A DNA stretch of 64,000 nt from Pseudolabrys sp963742345 (GCA_963742345.1 CAVULO010000011.1:62001-126000); one strand, 5' to 3'; positions 35,029-44,598 are shown, counted from the stretch's first letter. The notes: a model not told the origin generated them from the sequence alone. Numbers and translations: made by a program.

Positions 35029-35325
35029 TCACGCGCTAACTAAAACTGTCCCCTCAAATGGTTCCGTCGGAGACGCGAGCAGCGGCCCAAGATTTTCCTT
35101 AATCCACGGCATTAAAGTCTGCGTGGAAGATTGCGCGACTGCTTGGTTGGTAAATAGCGACACCGCGACAACAGTGTCATCCGCCCCTGATATTAAATAA
35201 TAGCCTTTGAAGCCGTCCATTTTCTTCATTACAGGAAGCGCGCCCGCCTCAACGCGCTTTGCAAATTCGGCAGTCATTCCAGGTTTAACTTTTCCGCGCC
35301 TGATAGCGGCAAATAACTGAGCCAT
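35029..35325 (-). CDS. ABM-like dimeric alpha/beta-barrel protein
   Basis: 98 residues: MAQLFAAIRRGKVKPGM..EFAKRVEAGALPVMKKMDGFKGYYLISGADDTVVAVSLF fits the antibiotic-biosynthesis-monooxygenase/dimeric ferredoxin-like barrel. Many such proteins are small oxygenases or have unknown roles. It is last in line behind an ABC importer operon (92 bases after the binding-protein gene), so it may act on the imported compound. The upstream frame to 35421 is rejected in favour of ATG 35325. Confidence 0.75.
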   Translation of the reverse strand: MAQLFAAIRRGKVKPGMTAEFAKRVEAGALPVMKKMDGFKGYYLISGADDTVVAVSLFTNQAVAQSSTQTLMPWIKENLGPLLASPTEPFEGTVLVSA

Positions 35326-35417
35326 TTGGAGTCCCCCGTTTATTGGCTGAACATAGTGTTGGGTCCGAGAGCAGACGGCAAGGCCGCTCCGCGGCGCGGC
35401 GCGGCGACGAACGGGGC

Positions 35418-36422
35418 TCATCCAGAAAAGCGGCCCAAAGTTTCGATCGAACGTTGTTGGAAACGGAAATCAGCCCATTTGTCGATCGCTACCGGCCGAT
35501 CGATCTGATTGTTCTGGAGTGCCAGATCATAAGCAATCTTGAGGTTGGCCGGTGTCATTCCGCCGTCCACTCCGAAACCCCTGATGCGAAGCAGCTCGTC
35601 GTAAGCGCGCTCAAGCACTGCAGTATTCATTCCGGGAATATACTTGTGCGCGACTTCGATGGTTCCAGATTTGTCTTTGACGATATATCGACAGGCCTGG
35701 ATCAGGGCTGTTGTAATTGCCGTCGCTGCGTCAGGGTTCTTTTCTATTATGTCGTTGCGGAGCACCAGAAGCTCGACCGGATACTCCGGCAGTACCTCGG
35801 CCATGGACTTGATGATCCTGATATTAGGATCATTGATCGCTTCCATCGCAAAATCGACGTTCAGCAATGCCCCCTTCACCCGGTCGGACAAGAGCGAAAG
35901 CATGCGCTCATACCCCCCACCGACGCCGAACCATTGCACTGAATTGCGCGGCACGCCGGCGCTATCAAGTAACGGGTACATTAGGTATTGCGAAATAGCC
36001 CCCGGCCGCGAAATGGCGAACGGTTTGCCGCGCAGATCGACAACCGATTCTATCTCCTTGCGAACCGCAACCATGTAGGAAATGTGCGCGCCCGGCGCCG
36101 AGACCGCCCGAACGGGATGCCCATTTACGACTGCGGCCAGCAAGCCCTCCGGATCAACTGGTGTGGCATCGACCCGACCGGAAGTAATTGCCTGCATGGC
36201 CAGCGGGCCCCCGCGCAACTGAAACAGGTCAGTCACATTAATGCCGTTGGACTGAAAGAAGCCGCGCTCGTACGCAACATGGAGATAGATGTTATGAATA
36301 GACGGCGGCGTAACGCCCGCTGCTATTTTAATCGAGGTCTGGCCTTGGGCACGAAGTACGCGCGGCGAAGCGAGCACGCTACACGCGCCGGCCATCAAGG
36401 TGAGAAAGCGGCGGCGTGACAT
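35418..36422 (-). CDS. ABC importer periplasmic binding protein (NMT1/SsuA-TauA type)
   Basis: 334 residues with a twin-arginine-like signal (MSRRRFLTLMAGACSVLAS..RAQ), then IKIAAGVTPPSIHNIYLHVAYERGFFQSNGINV, the classic beginning of NMT1/THI5-like binding proteins for sulfonates, nitrate, taurine or thiamine precursors. It accompanies its own permease and ATPase, so unlike the ABC_sub_bind orphans it belongs to a full transporter. ATG 36422 gives MSRRRFL. Ligand not predictable. Confidence 0.9.
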   Translation of the reverse strand: MSRRRFLTLMAGACSVLASPRVLRAQGQTSIKIAAGVTPPSIHNIYLHVAYERGFFQSNGINVTDLFQLRGGPLAMQAITSGRVDATPVDPEGLLAAVVNGHPVRAVSAPGAHISYMVAVRKEIESVVDLRGKPFAISRPGAISQYLMYPLLDSAGVPRNSVQWFGVGGGYERMLSLLSDRVKGALLNVDFAMEAINDPNIRIIKSMAEVLPEYPVELLVLRNDIIEKNPDAATAITTALIQACRYIVKDKSGTIEVAHKYIPGMNTAVLERAYDELLRIRGFGVDGGMTPANLKIAYDLALQNNQIDRPVAIDKWADFRFQQRSIETLGRFSG

Positions 36423-36537
36423 TGCACCTCGTTGCGGACGATCCAAGCCTCGCACCGACCTGGCTCAAAGTAAAATAACAGCATTTGATCAAGGGCTCAA
36501 CTTGCATTCAAGAAAGGCTGCGAAGTGCCTATCACCA

Positions 36538-37311
36538 TTATTCTTGCATGACTCGCCACGGCGCGATTTTGCGTTCGAAATAGTAGATCAGTTTTGAAAT
36601 CGTAACGCTGAGAATCGCCAGAACGACAATCGGAACAAACAGCTCTGCCGTTCGAAACGTATTACCATATATTACGATCATATAGCCAAGGCCAGCGAGA
36701 GCTGTAAACATTTCGGCAACGACGACGCCAACAAGTGCGCGACCGAGCGCAAGGCGAATCCCGGCAACGAAATACGGCGCAGCAGCGTGAAGGATCACGC
36801 GCAAAAAGATCTGCCGCTTATTGCATCCGAACGCACGGGCCGTTTCGATAAACGCCGGGGAAACATTGGCGACGCCCGTTTCCGCACTAATGACGACAGT
36901 GGACAAAGAGACGATCCACGTCAGAAACACCTTCGCCTCATATTCAAGCCCAAGCCAGATAATAACGAGAGGGACCAGCGCGATCGTGGGCATCGCATTA
37001 AACGTGTTGACGTATGGATTAAGGATTCGGCGCAGCGTTGGAAACATGCCCATGGCAATTCCAATAGCCATACCGGAAACGATAGCGAGGCCGAATCCCA
37101 ATAAAAGTACACTGGAGGTCTGCAATAGCTGACGTGGCAGCTCGCCCGATTCGGTCGTCGTAACAAAGGCGCGGATAATGGCGCTGGGCGGCGGCAAAAA
37201 CTGTGGTGGCACGACAAAACGCGACAACAACTCCCACGCCACCAACACGGAAAGATGTATCGCCAACCGGATAATGCTTTGATTCCGCTTGATATTAATT
37301 TGTCTGGTCAT
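36538..37311 (-). CDS. ABC importer permease (SsuC/TauC type)
   Basis: 257 residues, about six membrane helices, with the EAA motif visible as ETARAFGCNKRQIFLRVILHAAAPYFVAGIRLALG. Begins within the last codons of the ATPase gene: its ATG (37309-37311) overlaps that stop as ATGA. Forms the inner-membrane channel for the NMT1-type binding protein encoded next. Confidence 0.92.
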   Translation of the reverse strand: MTRQINIKRNQSIIRLAIHLSVLVAWELLSRFVVPPQFLPPPSAIIRAFVTTTESGELPRQLLQTSSVLLLGFGLAIVSGMAIGIAMGMFPTLRRILNPYVNTFNAMPTIALVPLVIIWLGLEYEAKVFLTWIVSLSTVVISAETGVANVSPAFIETARAFGCNKRQIFLRVILHAAAPYFVAGIRLALGRALVGVVVAEMFTALAGLGYMIVIYGNTFRTAELFVPIVVLAILSVTISKLIYYFERKIAPWRVMQE

Positions 37312-38114
37312 GGCACCTTCGCCTCTTGCGAGAGCAACGACCAAAGATGCTTGCGCAGCTCGGCAAATTGCTGGCTGGCCCGAACGGTATCTGCTTGTCG
37401 CGGACGAGGAAGTTCGACACGCACTTCTTCCAGGATGCGCGCTGGCCGTGAGCTCATAACTAGAATTCGATCGGAGAAGAAAATTGCCTCATCCATATTA
37501 TGCGTGATGAAGACAACAGTCTTTGGCGACCGCACCAGGATTTCTGCGATTTCGTACTGAAGCTGTTCGCGCGTTATCGCGTCAAGCGCGCCGAATGGCT
37601 CGTCCAATAACAGGATTTGTGGATCGAGGGCGAGCGCACGCGCCAAACCAACGCGCTGCTGCATACCGCCTGAAAGCTCGTGCGGGTAGTGACCCGCAAA
37701 TTTTTCAAGCCCAACCACGCGTACGTACTGATTAGCACGCGCAGCACATTCCGCTGCAGAAACTCTCGCAACCTCCAGTCCAAAGGCCACATTTTTGGAG
37801 ACGGTTAGCCACGGAAACAGGTTGAAGTGTTGAAATACGATCGCGCTTGACGGCGAATGTCCTTCTACGGACTGGTCCAATACCGATACGGTGCCCTCTG
37901 TGGTGGGCTCCAGACCATGAATGATGCGTAACAGCGTTGTTTTGCCACAACCGCTCGGACCGATAATCGAAACGAACTCGCCCGTCGCAACCTCAAACGA
38001 GATATCCCGCAGGACCTCCAGATCATCGCGCCCGCGCTCGCTTGTGAACGTTTTACAAATCTTGTCAACGCGCAGCATCTTTCGACGTGGGTCATGAGCG
38101 TCAAGACTTTGCAT
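37308..38114 (-). CDS. ABC importer ATPase (SsuB/TauB type)
   Basis: 268 residues: Walker A GPSGCGKTT (52-60), Q-loop in VFQHFNLFPWLTV, signature LSGGMQQRVGLARAL, Walker B ILLLDEPFGALD and the switch histidine in VVFITHNMDEA. All catalytic elements are intact. First gene of the leftward operon ATPase-permease-binding protein-ABM-like protein; the DNA upstream (38115-38374) is shared with the divergent glycosyltransferase gene. Confidence 0.93.
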   Translation of the reverse strand: MQSLDAHDPRRKMLRVDKICKTFTSERGRDDLEVLRDISFEVATGEFVSIIGPSGCGKTTLLRIIHGLEPTTEGTVSVLDQSVEGHSPSSAIVFQHFNLFPWLTVSKNVAFGLEVARVSAAECAARANQYVRVVGLEKFAGHYPHELSGGMQQRVGLARALALDPQILLLDEPFGALDAITREQLQYEIAEILVRSPKTVVFITHNMDEAIFFSDRILVMSSRPARILEEVRVELPRPRQADTVRASQQFAELRKHLWSLLSQEAKVP

Positions 38115-38374
38115 GATGACTCAGGCGGGGGCCTGCTCATTGAAATGCGGGCACAGAGTGAGGGCGATTAACGGCGGCTTCGCAATTATGCCCAGTCCGA
38201 GTGGGAGCCTATTGCATTAATGCAGGACGTACGAGGGTGAAAATCATAAGCGGACCGCGGCAATCTCTGTGAGACGGACGGGCCGTAACGCCTTGTCGCT
38301 AAGATAGAGTATGATAATTGATTGGTAGATATGGGCGCGATACGCTGGCTCGGCGACTGGGTGACCAATCGACA

Positions 38375-39319
38375 ATGGAAATATTTGAATCCCCTTCGGG
38401 GCGGGCCCCAACTGATTTCTGGGCGCTCACCTCCTACTGGAACCCGGTTCACTATAAGCGCAAATACCCGAACTACCGTTTGTTCCGCGAACATTTGGCA
38501 GTCCCGCTGATCGCAATAGAATTGGCATTTGATGACAATTTTGAGTTGCGCAAGGAAGACGCAGACATACTCATCCAACTGCGCGGCGGTGATGTTCTGT
38601 GGCAGAAGGAGCGTCTGCTAAATTTGGCTTTGCAAGCACTCCCCAGTTCCTGCCGCTATGTCACGTGGGTGGATTGCGACGTCATTTTCGAAGCTGCCGA
38701 TTGGCCTGAGGTTACGACACAACTTCTTGAGCACTCACCGATCGCTCAACTATTTAGCCGCGTTTATCGGATGCCGCCTGATTGGAGGCCGGGCGAACAA
38801 ATGCCGCCCGATGCCGAGTTATTGTATGGCTCGCCTTTTATGATCGGGTCGGGCATGCCAGTCGCGACCTGCATGGGCACCCCCGCTTCACAAATTTCGT
38901 GCGGGCATGGCTATGTCTGGGCAGCAACCCGTAAATTGCTGGAGGACCATCGTCTTTATGATGCCTGCGTTATTGGCGGCACCGACAGCGCCATCGTCCG
39001 CGCTGCATATGGTCGGTTTGACGACGCGCTGCGACTTCAACCCTTACACCGCGATCATTATTTAGCATGGGCGCAACCTTTCCACGAAGCCGTTAATTCG
39101 AACGTCGGGTTCGTCGACGGCAATATCTTCCATCTATGGCATGGCAAGACGGAGCATCGCCGCTATCGTGCGCGCAACGAAGAATTCAGGCGCTTCCAAT
39201 TTGATCCATTTACCGATATTGCCGCGGATCGCAACGCAGCTTGGCGTTGGAATTCCGACCGGCCCGAAATGCATGACTATGTGCGCGACTATTTCGTGGC
39301 GCGGCGAGAAGATGGATAG
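38375..39319 (+). CDS. GT-A-like glycosyltransferase paralogue 1 (type A)
   Basis: 314 residues. FWALTSYWNPVHYKRKYPNY start, VPLIAIELAFD..FEL..EDADILIQLRGGDVLWQKERLLNLALQALP, a metal-binding WVDCDVIF (DCD), IGGTDSAIV (GGxD-like) and IFHLWHGK. This order, with DxD and a late HxWHG, resembles GT-A enzymes with a beta-4-galactosyltransferase-type second motif. It ends with WRWNSDRPEMHDYVRDYFVARREDG and pairs with paralogue 3 (52368). An ATP-grasp gene converges with it. Start uncertain: ATG 38375 is chosen; an in-frame ATG is at 38318. Sugar donor and acceptor unknown. Confidence 0.8.
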   Translation: MEIFESPSGRAPTDFWALTSYWNPVHYKRKYPNYRLFREHLAVPLIAIELAFDDNFELRKEDADILIQLRGGDVLWQKERLLNLALQALPSSCRYVTWVDCDVIFEAADWPEVTTQLLEHSPIAQLFSRVYRMPPDWRPGEQMPPDAELLYGSPFMIGSGMPVATCMGTPASQISCGHGYVWAATRKLLEDHRLYDACVIGGTDSAIVRAAYGRFDDALRLQPLHRDHYLAWAQPFHEAVNSNVGFVDGNIFHLWHGKTEHRRYRARNEEFRRFQFDPFTDIAADRNAAWRWNSDRPEMHDYVRDYFVARREDG

Positions 39320-39444
39320 TAACCGGCAGTGCATGTGTACCTACAAGACACATCGGCGGCGGCGCCAAACTCTAGTACGGCACAACGCAAGGGACCATCG
39401 ACTGAGGGGGCTTTGCACGTCGGTTACAAATTGGAATTGGCCCT

Positions 39445-40446
39445 TCACCGAGCTTCGGCACGAGTTTTTTGGATCAGCAGGTCGGCAGCGCGATCCAGCG
39501 CATTGAATTGACCATAAAGCTCGCGAACATGTTCCGGATCGCAAGTCTTTGCGAGTGGCGAGGACAGGTGCCAAACGGCGCCATGAGAATTGACCTCCAG
39601 CACATAAAGGCGCCCGCTGTGGATGTCGCGAATAATGTCGATGCCGAGTACGGGGCATTCGGGGAATGCTTCATGAGCACGCTCACCAAGAGCGATGATC
39701 TCTGATTCATTACAGATTGAGCGGATTTGGCCCCCCATCGTCTTACCATTCGATGCGATAATACCGAGCGGATCAGCGGCGATTTCATTAAGCGGTGGGC
39801 GCCTATTGCGCCATCGCACACGGGCGCAATAAAGCGCGCGCCCAAACAAGCTTAAGACCCGATAATGGGTTGGGTGGCCATCCTCGGAATGATCGATGAA
39901 CGGCTGAACAAGGAAACGATCATTGGCAAGAACGGTCAATTCGTCGTAGCGCGTGGAAACATCGACGGTGCGAACGAGCTTTATACTCTTGCCACTATTC
40001 AAGTAGTTCGCCTTGACTATCACGTAGTCGCCCCATTCGTTCGAATCAAACGAACTCGTGGGAGAAAGCATTGTGGTCCGTGGCGTCAAGATGCCGATTG
40101 AGGATAAACGGCGCAGTTGTTCATCCTTCCCTAAAACATGACCACAAAATACGGCGCCCCCACGGGGGACAAAATTGACCAGGTAGATGGGCGAAAATAC
40201 CAACGACGGCCGCTGCACCTGCCAGCGCGCGGTCACTGAGTTGCGTTGCCCGTTGTTGGCGATACGCACCTCGATGTCAGGCGCGTCACGCTCTATCCGC
40301 TGTTGGATGGCGATCCAATCGGACGGGTCTTGAAGATGCGCGGACTGTAAGATCAACAAATTACGCGTAAGTATAACGAACTCTCCCGTCTTCTCATTAC
40401 CTCTCCTGCGAAGCTTACGAGCGAGACATATTATCTCACCGTACAC
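39445..40446 (-). CDS. ATP-grasp-like enzyme, copy 2
   Basis: 333 residues, same plan as 28036-28986: NLLILQSAHLQDPSDW, APDIEVRIANN, RPSLVFSPIYLVNFVPRGGAVFCG, VIVKANYLNSGKS, a DRFLVQPFID segment, GIDIIRDIHSGRLYVLEVNSHGAVW and the end LIQKTRAEAR. Identity between the copies is clear but moderate. The first codon is GTG at 40446 in an acceptable frame, yet the first 20 residues do not align with copy 1 and an AGGAGAGGTAATG nearby opens a different frame, so the start is uncertain. Convergent with glycosyltransferase paralogue 1. Confidence 0.8.
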   Translation of the reverse strand: MYGEIICLARKLRRRGNEKTGEFVILTRNLLILQSAHLQDPSDWIAIQQRIERDAPDIEVRIANNGQRNSVTARWQVQRPSLVFSPIYLVNFVPRGGAVFCGHVLGKDEQLRRLSSIGILTPRTTMLSPTSSFDSNEWGDYVIVKANYLNSGKSIKLVRTVDVSTRYDELTVLANDRFLVQPFIDHSEDGHPTHYRVLSLFGRALYCARVRWRNRRPPLNEIAADPLGIIASNGKTMGGQIRSICNESEIIALGERAHEAFPECPVLGIDIIRDIHSGRLYVLEVNSHGAVWHLSSPLAKTCDPEHVRELYGQFNALDRAADLLIQKTRAEAR

Positions 40447-40481
40447 AATCGAAATAGACCATCACATGCTCTGCGTTTATC

Positions 40482-40598
40482 GACGTCCGCTTTGGATCAA
40501 AAGCGGATATGATCGCGTGTCTGAGCGATGTCCGCTTGCCCCGAAAGCGGACATTGATCCGAGGCTCTGGAATGCGCTTTGCGCCAATAGCGGACATC
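40482..40598. repeat. GTCCGC palindrome cluster 4 (three units)
   Basis: CGTCCGCTTTGGATC-AAAAGCGGATAT, GATGTCCGCTTGCCCC-GAAAGCGGACAT and GCGCTTTGCGCC-AATAGCGGACAT in a row, between the ATP-grasp start and the end of ABC_sub_bind gene C. Confidence 0.88.
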
Positions 40599-40606
40599 GC
40601 GCCGCT

Positions 40607-41575
40607 TCAATCGAGCAATACGTCCGCCCGCAGCAAAAACTTTTCTGGGATTGTGAGGCCTATGGCCTTCGCCGTCTTGAGATTAATGGCCAGTTCGAAC
40701 TTGGTGGGCTGCTCAATAGGTAAGTCTTTCGGCTGTTTGCCCTGTAAAATTCTCTGCACGAACTTGGCGCCGTGCCGAAAAGCGGCAGGCCCATCCGCCC
40801 CGAACGACATCAGGCCTCCAATATCGGCAAACGCGCGCGTGGTCGAGGCTGTCGGCAACCGGTACTTGATCGCCATATCGGTCAAAGATTTCACCGCCAA
40901 GCTCCCCTGCACGACGACGACATCTGCCCGCTCTTTCGCCATCGTCGCAAAGGCACTTTCGGCCTCGTCGGGGTCACGGATCATCACGACAGGCTGAATT
41001 TCTGTGCCCGTCGGTCCGCCGGCGAGTAGAACTTCGTCAAGCATGGATTTCGCGAATACAGGATTTGTAGCGTGACCCAATACGCCCACGCGCCGCACCG
41101 ACGGCAGCATATCGTGGAACAGTTCGACGCTTTTTCCAGCCGATGGGGATGCCATTAGGGACACGCCGGTGATGTTTCCGCCAGGATGGGACAAGCTGGG
41201 AACGATGCCGGTTTCGACTGGGTCGCCCACTATTACTACGACCGGGATATCCCGCGTTGCCTGCTTTGCAGCCAGCGAGGGCGGGACGTACAGCGCTACG
41301 ATTACGTCGACCTTGAGCCGGACGAGCTCGGCCGAGAGTTCGGGCAGCCGATCCAACTTGCCTTCAGCGGAGCGAAACTCGAACGCGATGTTTTTCCCCT
41401 CGATATAGCCAAGTTCACGCAGGCCTTCTCGGATCTCTTTCTTGAAAGACTCCGCATCCGCGGTTCCTATGTAGAGCGCACCTATTCGAGCTATTTTGGG
41501 TTGTTGCGCACGCACCGGCAACGGCCATGCCGCCGCCGTACCGCCAAGAAGGACAATGAATTCGCGCCGTTGCAT
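40607..41575 (-). CDS. ABC_sub_bind solute-binding protein C
   Basis: 322 residues: signal MQRREFIVLLGGTAAAWPLPVRAQ, PKIARIGALYIGTADAESF, a GGLMSFGAD turn and the conserved end KQPKDLPIEQPTKFELAINLKTAKAIGLTIPEKFLLRADVLLD. Orphan like its paralogues, no permease or ATPase. Preceded on its upstream side by AACCTAGCACTTTGCGACC plus cluster 5, a stretch shared with gene E, so the promoter region was copied with the gene. Confidence 0.92.
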   Translation of the reverse strand: MQRREFIVLLGGTAAAWPLPVRAQQPKIARIGALYIGTADAESFKKEIREGLRELGYIEGKNIAFEFRSAEGKLDRLPELSAELVRLKVDVIVALYVPPSLAAKQATRDIPVVVIVGDPVETGIVPSLSHPGGNITGVSLMASPSAGKSVELFHDMLPSVRRVGVLGHATNPVFAKSMLDEVLLAGGPTGTEIQPVVMIRDPDEAESAFATMAKERADVVVVQGSLAVKSLTDMAIKYRLPTASTTRAFADIGGLMSFGADGPAAFRHGAKFVQRILQGKQPKDLPIEQPTKFELAINLKTAKAIGLTIPEKFLLRADVLLD

Positions 41576-41634
41576 GTGCCCCTTCAAGGACCACGCCCTG
41601 TGCCGTGCTCAAAACCTAGCACTTTGCGACCCCA

Positions 41635-41712
41635 ATGTCCGCTTTGGGTCATTAGCGGACATTATGCGCTGCGAGAGCCATGTCCGCTTTTCCCCCGGAA
41701 GCGAAGATTCGG
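41635..41712. repeat. GTCCGC palindrome cluster 5
   Basis: ATGTCCGCTTTGGGTC-ATTAGCGGACAT followed by ATGTCCGCTTTTCCCCC-GGAAGCGAAGAT, about 60 bases upstream of gene C and 200 before the L,D-transpeptidase-like gene. Confidence 0.85.
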
Positions 41713-41915
41713 AGCCGACGTTGGAATTTCTGCTAATGCCAATTTCAGCCGCGAGCCACCATTCGTTCGTCCGCTCGCTGTCGTATATGAGAGATATGAG
41801 AGAATCGCCCACCGAACGTGCGATAGTCCCCAGGAACGAATTGGCGGCGTATGGTGTTGGCAATTGGTTATCCAGATCGCGATTTGACACTCGATCGACG
41901 CAAACCGGGCATGGC

Positions 41916-43457
41916 ATGGTAAATCGATTTACGACCGCGCAATCTGCTGTGGCTATGCGGCGCTGGGGGCCTGCCGCCATTGTGATGCTCGCAGCGATGG
42001 CCGCACTGACGGCGCTGACCGCCGACGCGGCGCCAAGGCAACCGCGCCCCGCGCCACTCAAAGAGGCGACGGCGCCGCGCGAGACAGGCGAGCCGATCAT
42101 GGCGATCGTGTCGATCAAGACCCAGCAAGTCACTTTCTACGACGCCGAGGGCTGGATCCTTCGCGCGCCGGTATCGACCGGCGTCGAGGAACGCGAGACG
42201 CCAGCCGGCGTCTTCGCCGTCATCGAGAAGGACAAGGACCACCACTCGAGCATGTATGACGATGCCTGGATGCCGAACATGCAGCGAATCACCTGGAACG
42301 GCCTTGCGATGCACGGCGGGCCGCTGCCCGGATATGCAGCCTCGCACGGCTGCGTGCGCATGCCTTTCGGCTTTGCGGAGAAGCTGTTCGACAAGACGCG
42401 GATCGGGATGCGGGTGATCATCTCGCCGAACGACGCGGCTCCGGTCGAGTTTTCCCACCCGGCGCTATTTACGCCGAACGCGGAGGCCATCGCGGCTGCT
42501 CCCGCGCATGCCGAGGCGTTCGCTCGCGAGGCCGCGGAGGCCGCCAGGGCGGCCGCCGAGACGAAGAAAGCCGCCGCGACAGCGGCGCGCGAGACGGCAT
42601 CGCTCACATCGTCGCTGCGCAAGCTGGAATTGCTCAAGAGGAGCGCTGACGCCGAGTTCGCGTCCGCCGAGAAGGCGCTCGCCGCACCAAAGACCGACCA
42701 AGCCAAGTCGCGGGCCGAGGACCGGAAGCAGAAGGCCGCGGCCAAGGTAACGGAAGCGGTGACGCAGCTCGACACCGCCAGGGCCGACGCGAAGTCGAAG
42801 CTCGACGCCGCTGCCGCCGCAAAGGAGGCCGCCAAGGCGGCCGAGACCAAGAAGGCCGCCACCGCCAAGGCAGCGAGCGAGGCAATGCTCGCGCTCGAAC
42901 CGGTCTCGATCTACATCAGCCGCGCGACGCAGAAGCTTTACGTGCGACGCAACACGCATAAGCCGGCGCCGGACGGGGGCGGCGAGGTATTCGATGCGAC
43001 CATTGAGGTTCCGGTCACGATCCGCAATCCCGAAAAGCGGATCGGAACGCATGTGTTCACCGCGATGGCGCGCAAGGATGCCGGCCTGCGCTGGACCGCA
43101 GTCACGATCGACGACGCGGACGACGCCAAGAATGCGCTCGACCGCATCACCATCCCGCAGGATGTGCTCGATCGCATCGGGCCGACCGCAGTGCCGCGAT
43201 CCTCGATCGTCGTCTCGGACGAGCCGCTGAGCGCCGAGACCAACTATCGCACCGAGTTTGTCGCGGTGCTGAGCAATCAGCCCCAGGGTGGCTTCATAAC
43301 GCGCGAGCCTTCGACCGATGCCCTCGTTGCGAGCGACAACTTCCGGAACGACGACCGCTTCTTCCGGAACGACGACCGCTTCGGGTTCTTTTTTCAGCGC
43401 AATTGGAACGTCCAAACTGGCAATGCCCGTCGGCCGGGCCGCCAGGACTTTCGTTGA
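41916..43457 (+). CDS. L,D-transpeptidase-like (YkuD) protein with Ala-rich coiled coil
   Basis: 513 residues. A signal/anchor segment (about 14-40), a YkuD domain (about 60-170) with the catalytic motif SHGCVRMPFG (C146) after HGGPLPGYAA, an Ala/Lys-rich coiled coil (about 190-320) and a second YkuD-like half (about 325-460: VSIYISRATQKLYV, EVPVTIRNPEKRIGTHVF) lacking any SHGC motif. YkuD enzymes make 3-3 peptidoglycan or lipoprotein crosslinks in the periplasm. The second half is probably structural. Near the end a 21-base unit is tandemly repeated (43341-43382; RNDDRFF). Start ATG 41916; an ATG at 41955 is an alternative. Confidence 0.85.
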   Translation: MVNRFTTAQSAVAMRRWGPAAIVMLAAMAALTALTADAAPRQPRPAPLKEATAPRETGEPIMAIVSIKTQQVTFYDAEGWILRAPVSTGVEERETPAGVFAVIEKDKDHHSSMYDDAWMPNMQRITWNGLAMHGGPLPGYAASHGCVRMPFGFAEKLFDKTRIGMRVIISPNDAAPVEFSHPALFTPNAEAIAAAPAHAEAFAREAAEAARAAAETKKAAATAARETASLTSSLRKLELLKRSADAEFASAEKALAAPKTDQAKSRAEDRKQKAAAKVTEAVTQLDTARADAKSKLDAAAAAKEAAKAAETKKAATAKAASEAMLALEPVSIYISRATQKLYVRRNTHKPAPDGGGEVFDATIEVPVTIRNPEKRIGTHVFTAMARKDAGLRWTAVTIDDADDAKNALDRITIPQDVLDRIGPTAVPRSSIVVSDEPLSAETNYRTEFVAVLSNQPQGGFITREPSTDALVASDNFRNDDRFFRNDDRFGFFFQRNWNVQTGNARRPGRQDFR

Positions 43458-43544
43458 ATGCGACAGGACCGGCAGTAAGGCGCGGCAAGCCGCGCGCAGG
43501 CCGCGGCCCATAAAGTTCGGCGATATTGTTACGGCCAGTTCGTT

Positions 43545-44598
43545 TTATGACGACGGTCCCCAAGGAGGCATCGTCGCAAGATTGGACGTCAGATCAGAGG
43601 TCCTGACCTGGCCGTCGGCGATGCCATCTTCGTCGATGTCCACGCCGGACCACGCGCCCGATTGCGCAAGAATCCTGACATTGCCATTCCGCGGCACGCG
43701 GTTGTCCGGCTTGCAGCTGCCGCCTCCGGCGCTTTCGACCGGCGTCGTGCGGATCGCGAAACGACGCTGGTCGAAAATCTTCTGGTTGCGGCTTCTGTCT
43801 ACCTCTCCGGCTCCCCATGCGCCGATGCTGGACACGTTGGGGTTCTGCAAATTCGTGTCGACATCGAGGCCAGTCGCGCATTTGCCCGGTGGCCCAAACC
43901 AGCGGCGATCAACCTGGTTCTGAAAGAGATGCCATTGTCCGCTGTTATAGAAAGCGACGGTTTCTTCGTGTGACCGCGATGCGCTGATCCAATTGTACGC
44001 CACGAGTTTTTCCTGGCGGAGGATCCGGTTGACGAAACCGTTCCCGTAAATGCCTATCGCATAATGGCTGCCGACCGTCTGGCCGATGACACGAAAGTAC
44101 TCGAGAACCGAATCCACGGATGGCGCTATTCACGTTGAAGTCGACTCCGAAATAGACCGCCGACCCTTCCGGCTGCCCGACCAGCTTCGCCTGATCCAGC
44201 GCAGCCTTTGCGTCGGCGGCGACTTCCGCCTTGGCCGACCCGGTATCTTCCAAACCCTTCAGAAATTTCTCGGGAAGATTATTCCGATACTGGTAGAGAG
44301 ACACGATCGAAAGGCCGTTTCTGATCAATACGGTCGGCTCGCGGACGCCGTCGATCATGTTCGCTTCGGACGCCATGACCTTCTCGCGCAGACCCGGCTG
44401 GGGCTTTCTCGCGAAAAACCGCACGACAACCTTCACATTCTGGGCAGCCAACTTCGATGCGACTTTTGCGGCATTGTTCGGCGTATCGATAATGGCAATA
44501 CCCGCCGGATCGTTGGGTTGCCCAAACGCCAAATGGCCCGGCACCAAAGCGCTGGCCAGCAGACCCCTGGTGAATGTTCGTCTCGATACGATCGACAT
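43545..44598 (-). pseudogene. DUF1906-type glycoside-hydrolase-like gene, frameshifted
   Basis: Frame 1 (start 44598): a twin-arginine-like signal MSIVSRRTFTRGLLASALVP, then GIAIIDTPNNAAKVASKLAAQNVKVVVRFFARKPQPG, IVSLYQYRNNLPEKFL and AVYFGVDFNVNSAI; this is the DUF1906/Rv2525c-like glycoside-hydrolase fold (YFGVDFD-like strand). At 44117-44125 reading continues only in another frame: DSVLEYFRVIGQTVGSHYAIGIYGNGFVNRIL..YNWISASRSHEE..FYNSGQWHLFQNQ. Removing one C from ATCCG restores NSAIVDSVLEYF. Either a genuine decay or a sequencing insertion. If intact: secreted cell-wall-active protein. Confidence 0.72.

Noticed and set aside
41496..41915. Longer N-terminus for the YkuD protein (140 extra residues)
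   Set aside because: That stretch is antisense to the start of ABC_sub_bind gene C and then crosses a palindrome cluster; the signal-like segment starts at 41916.
44117..44598. Programmed ribosomal frameshift in the DUF1906-like gene
   Set aside because: No slippery heptamer or downstream structure is evident, and similar shifts occur in three unrelated genes, so decay or sequence error is simpler.
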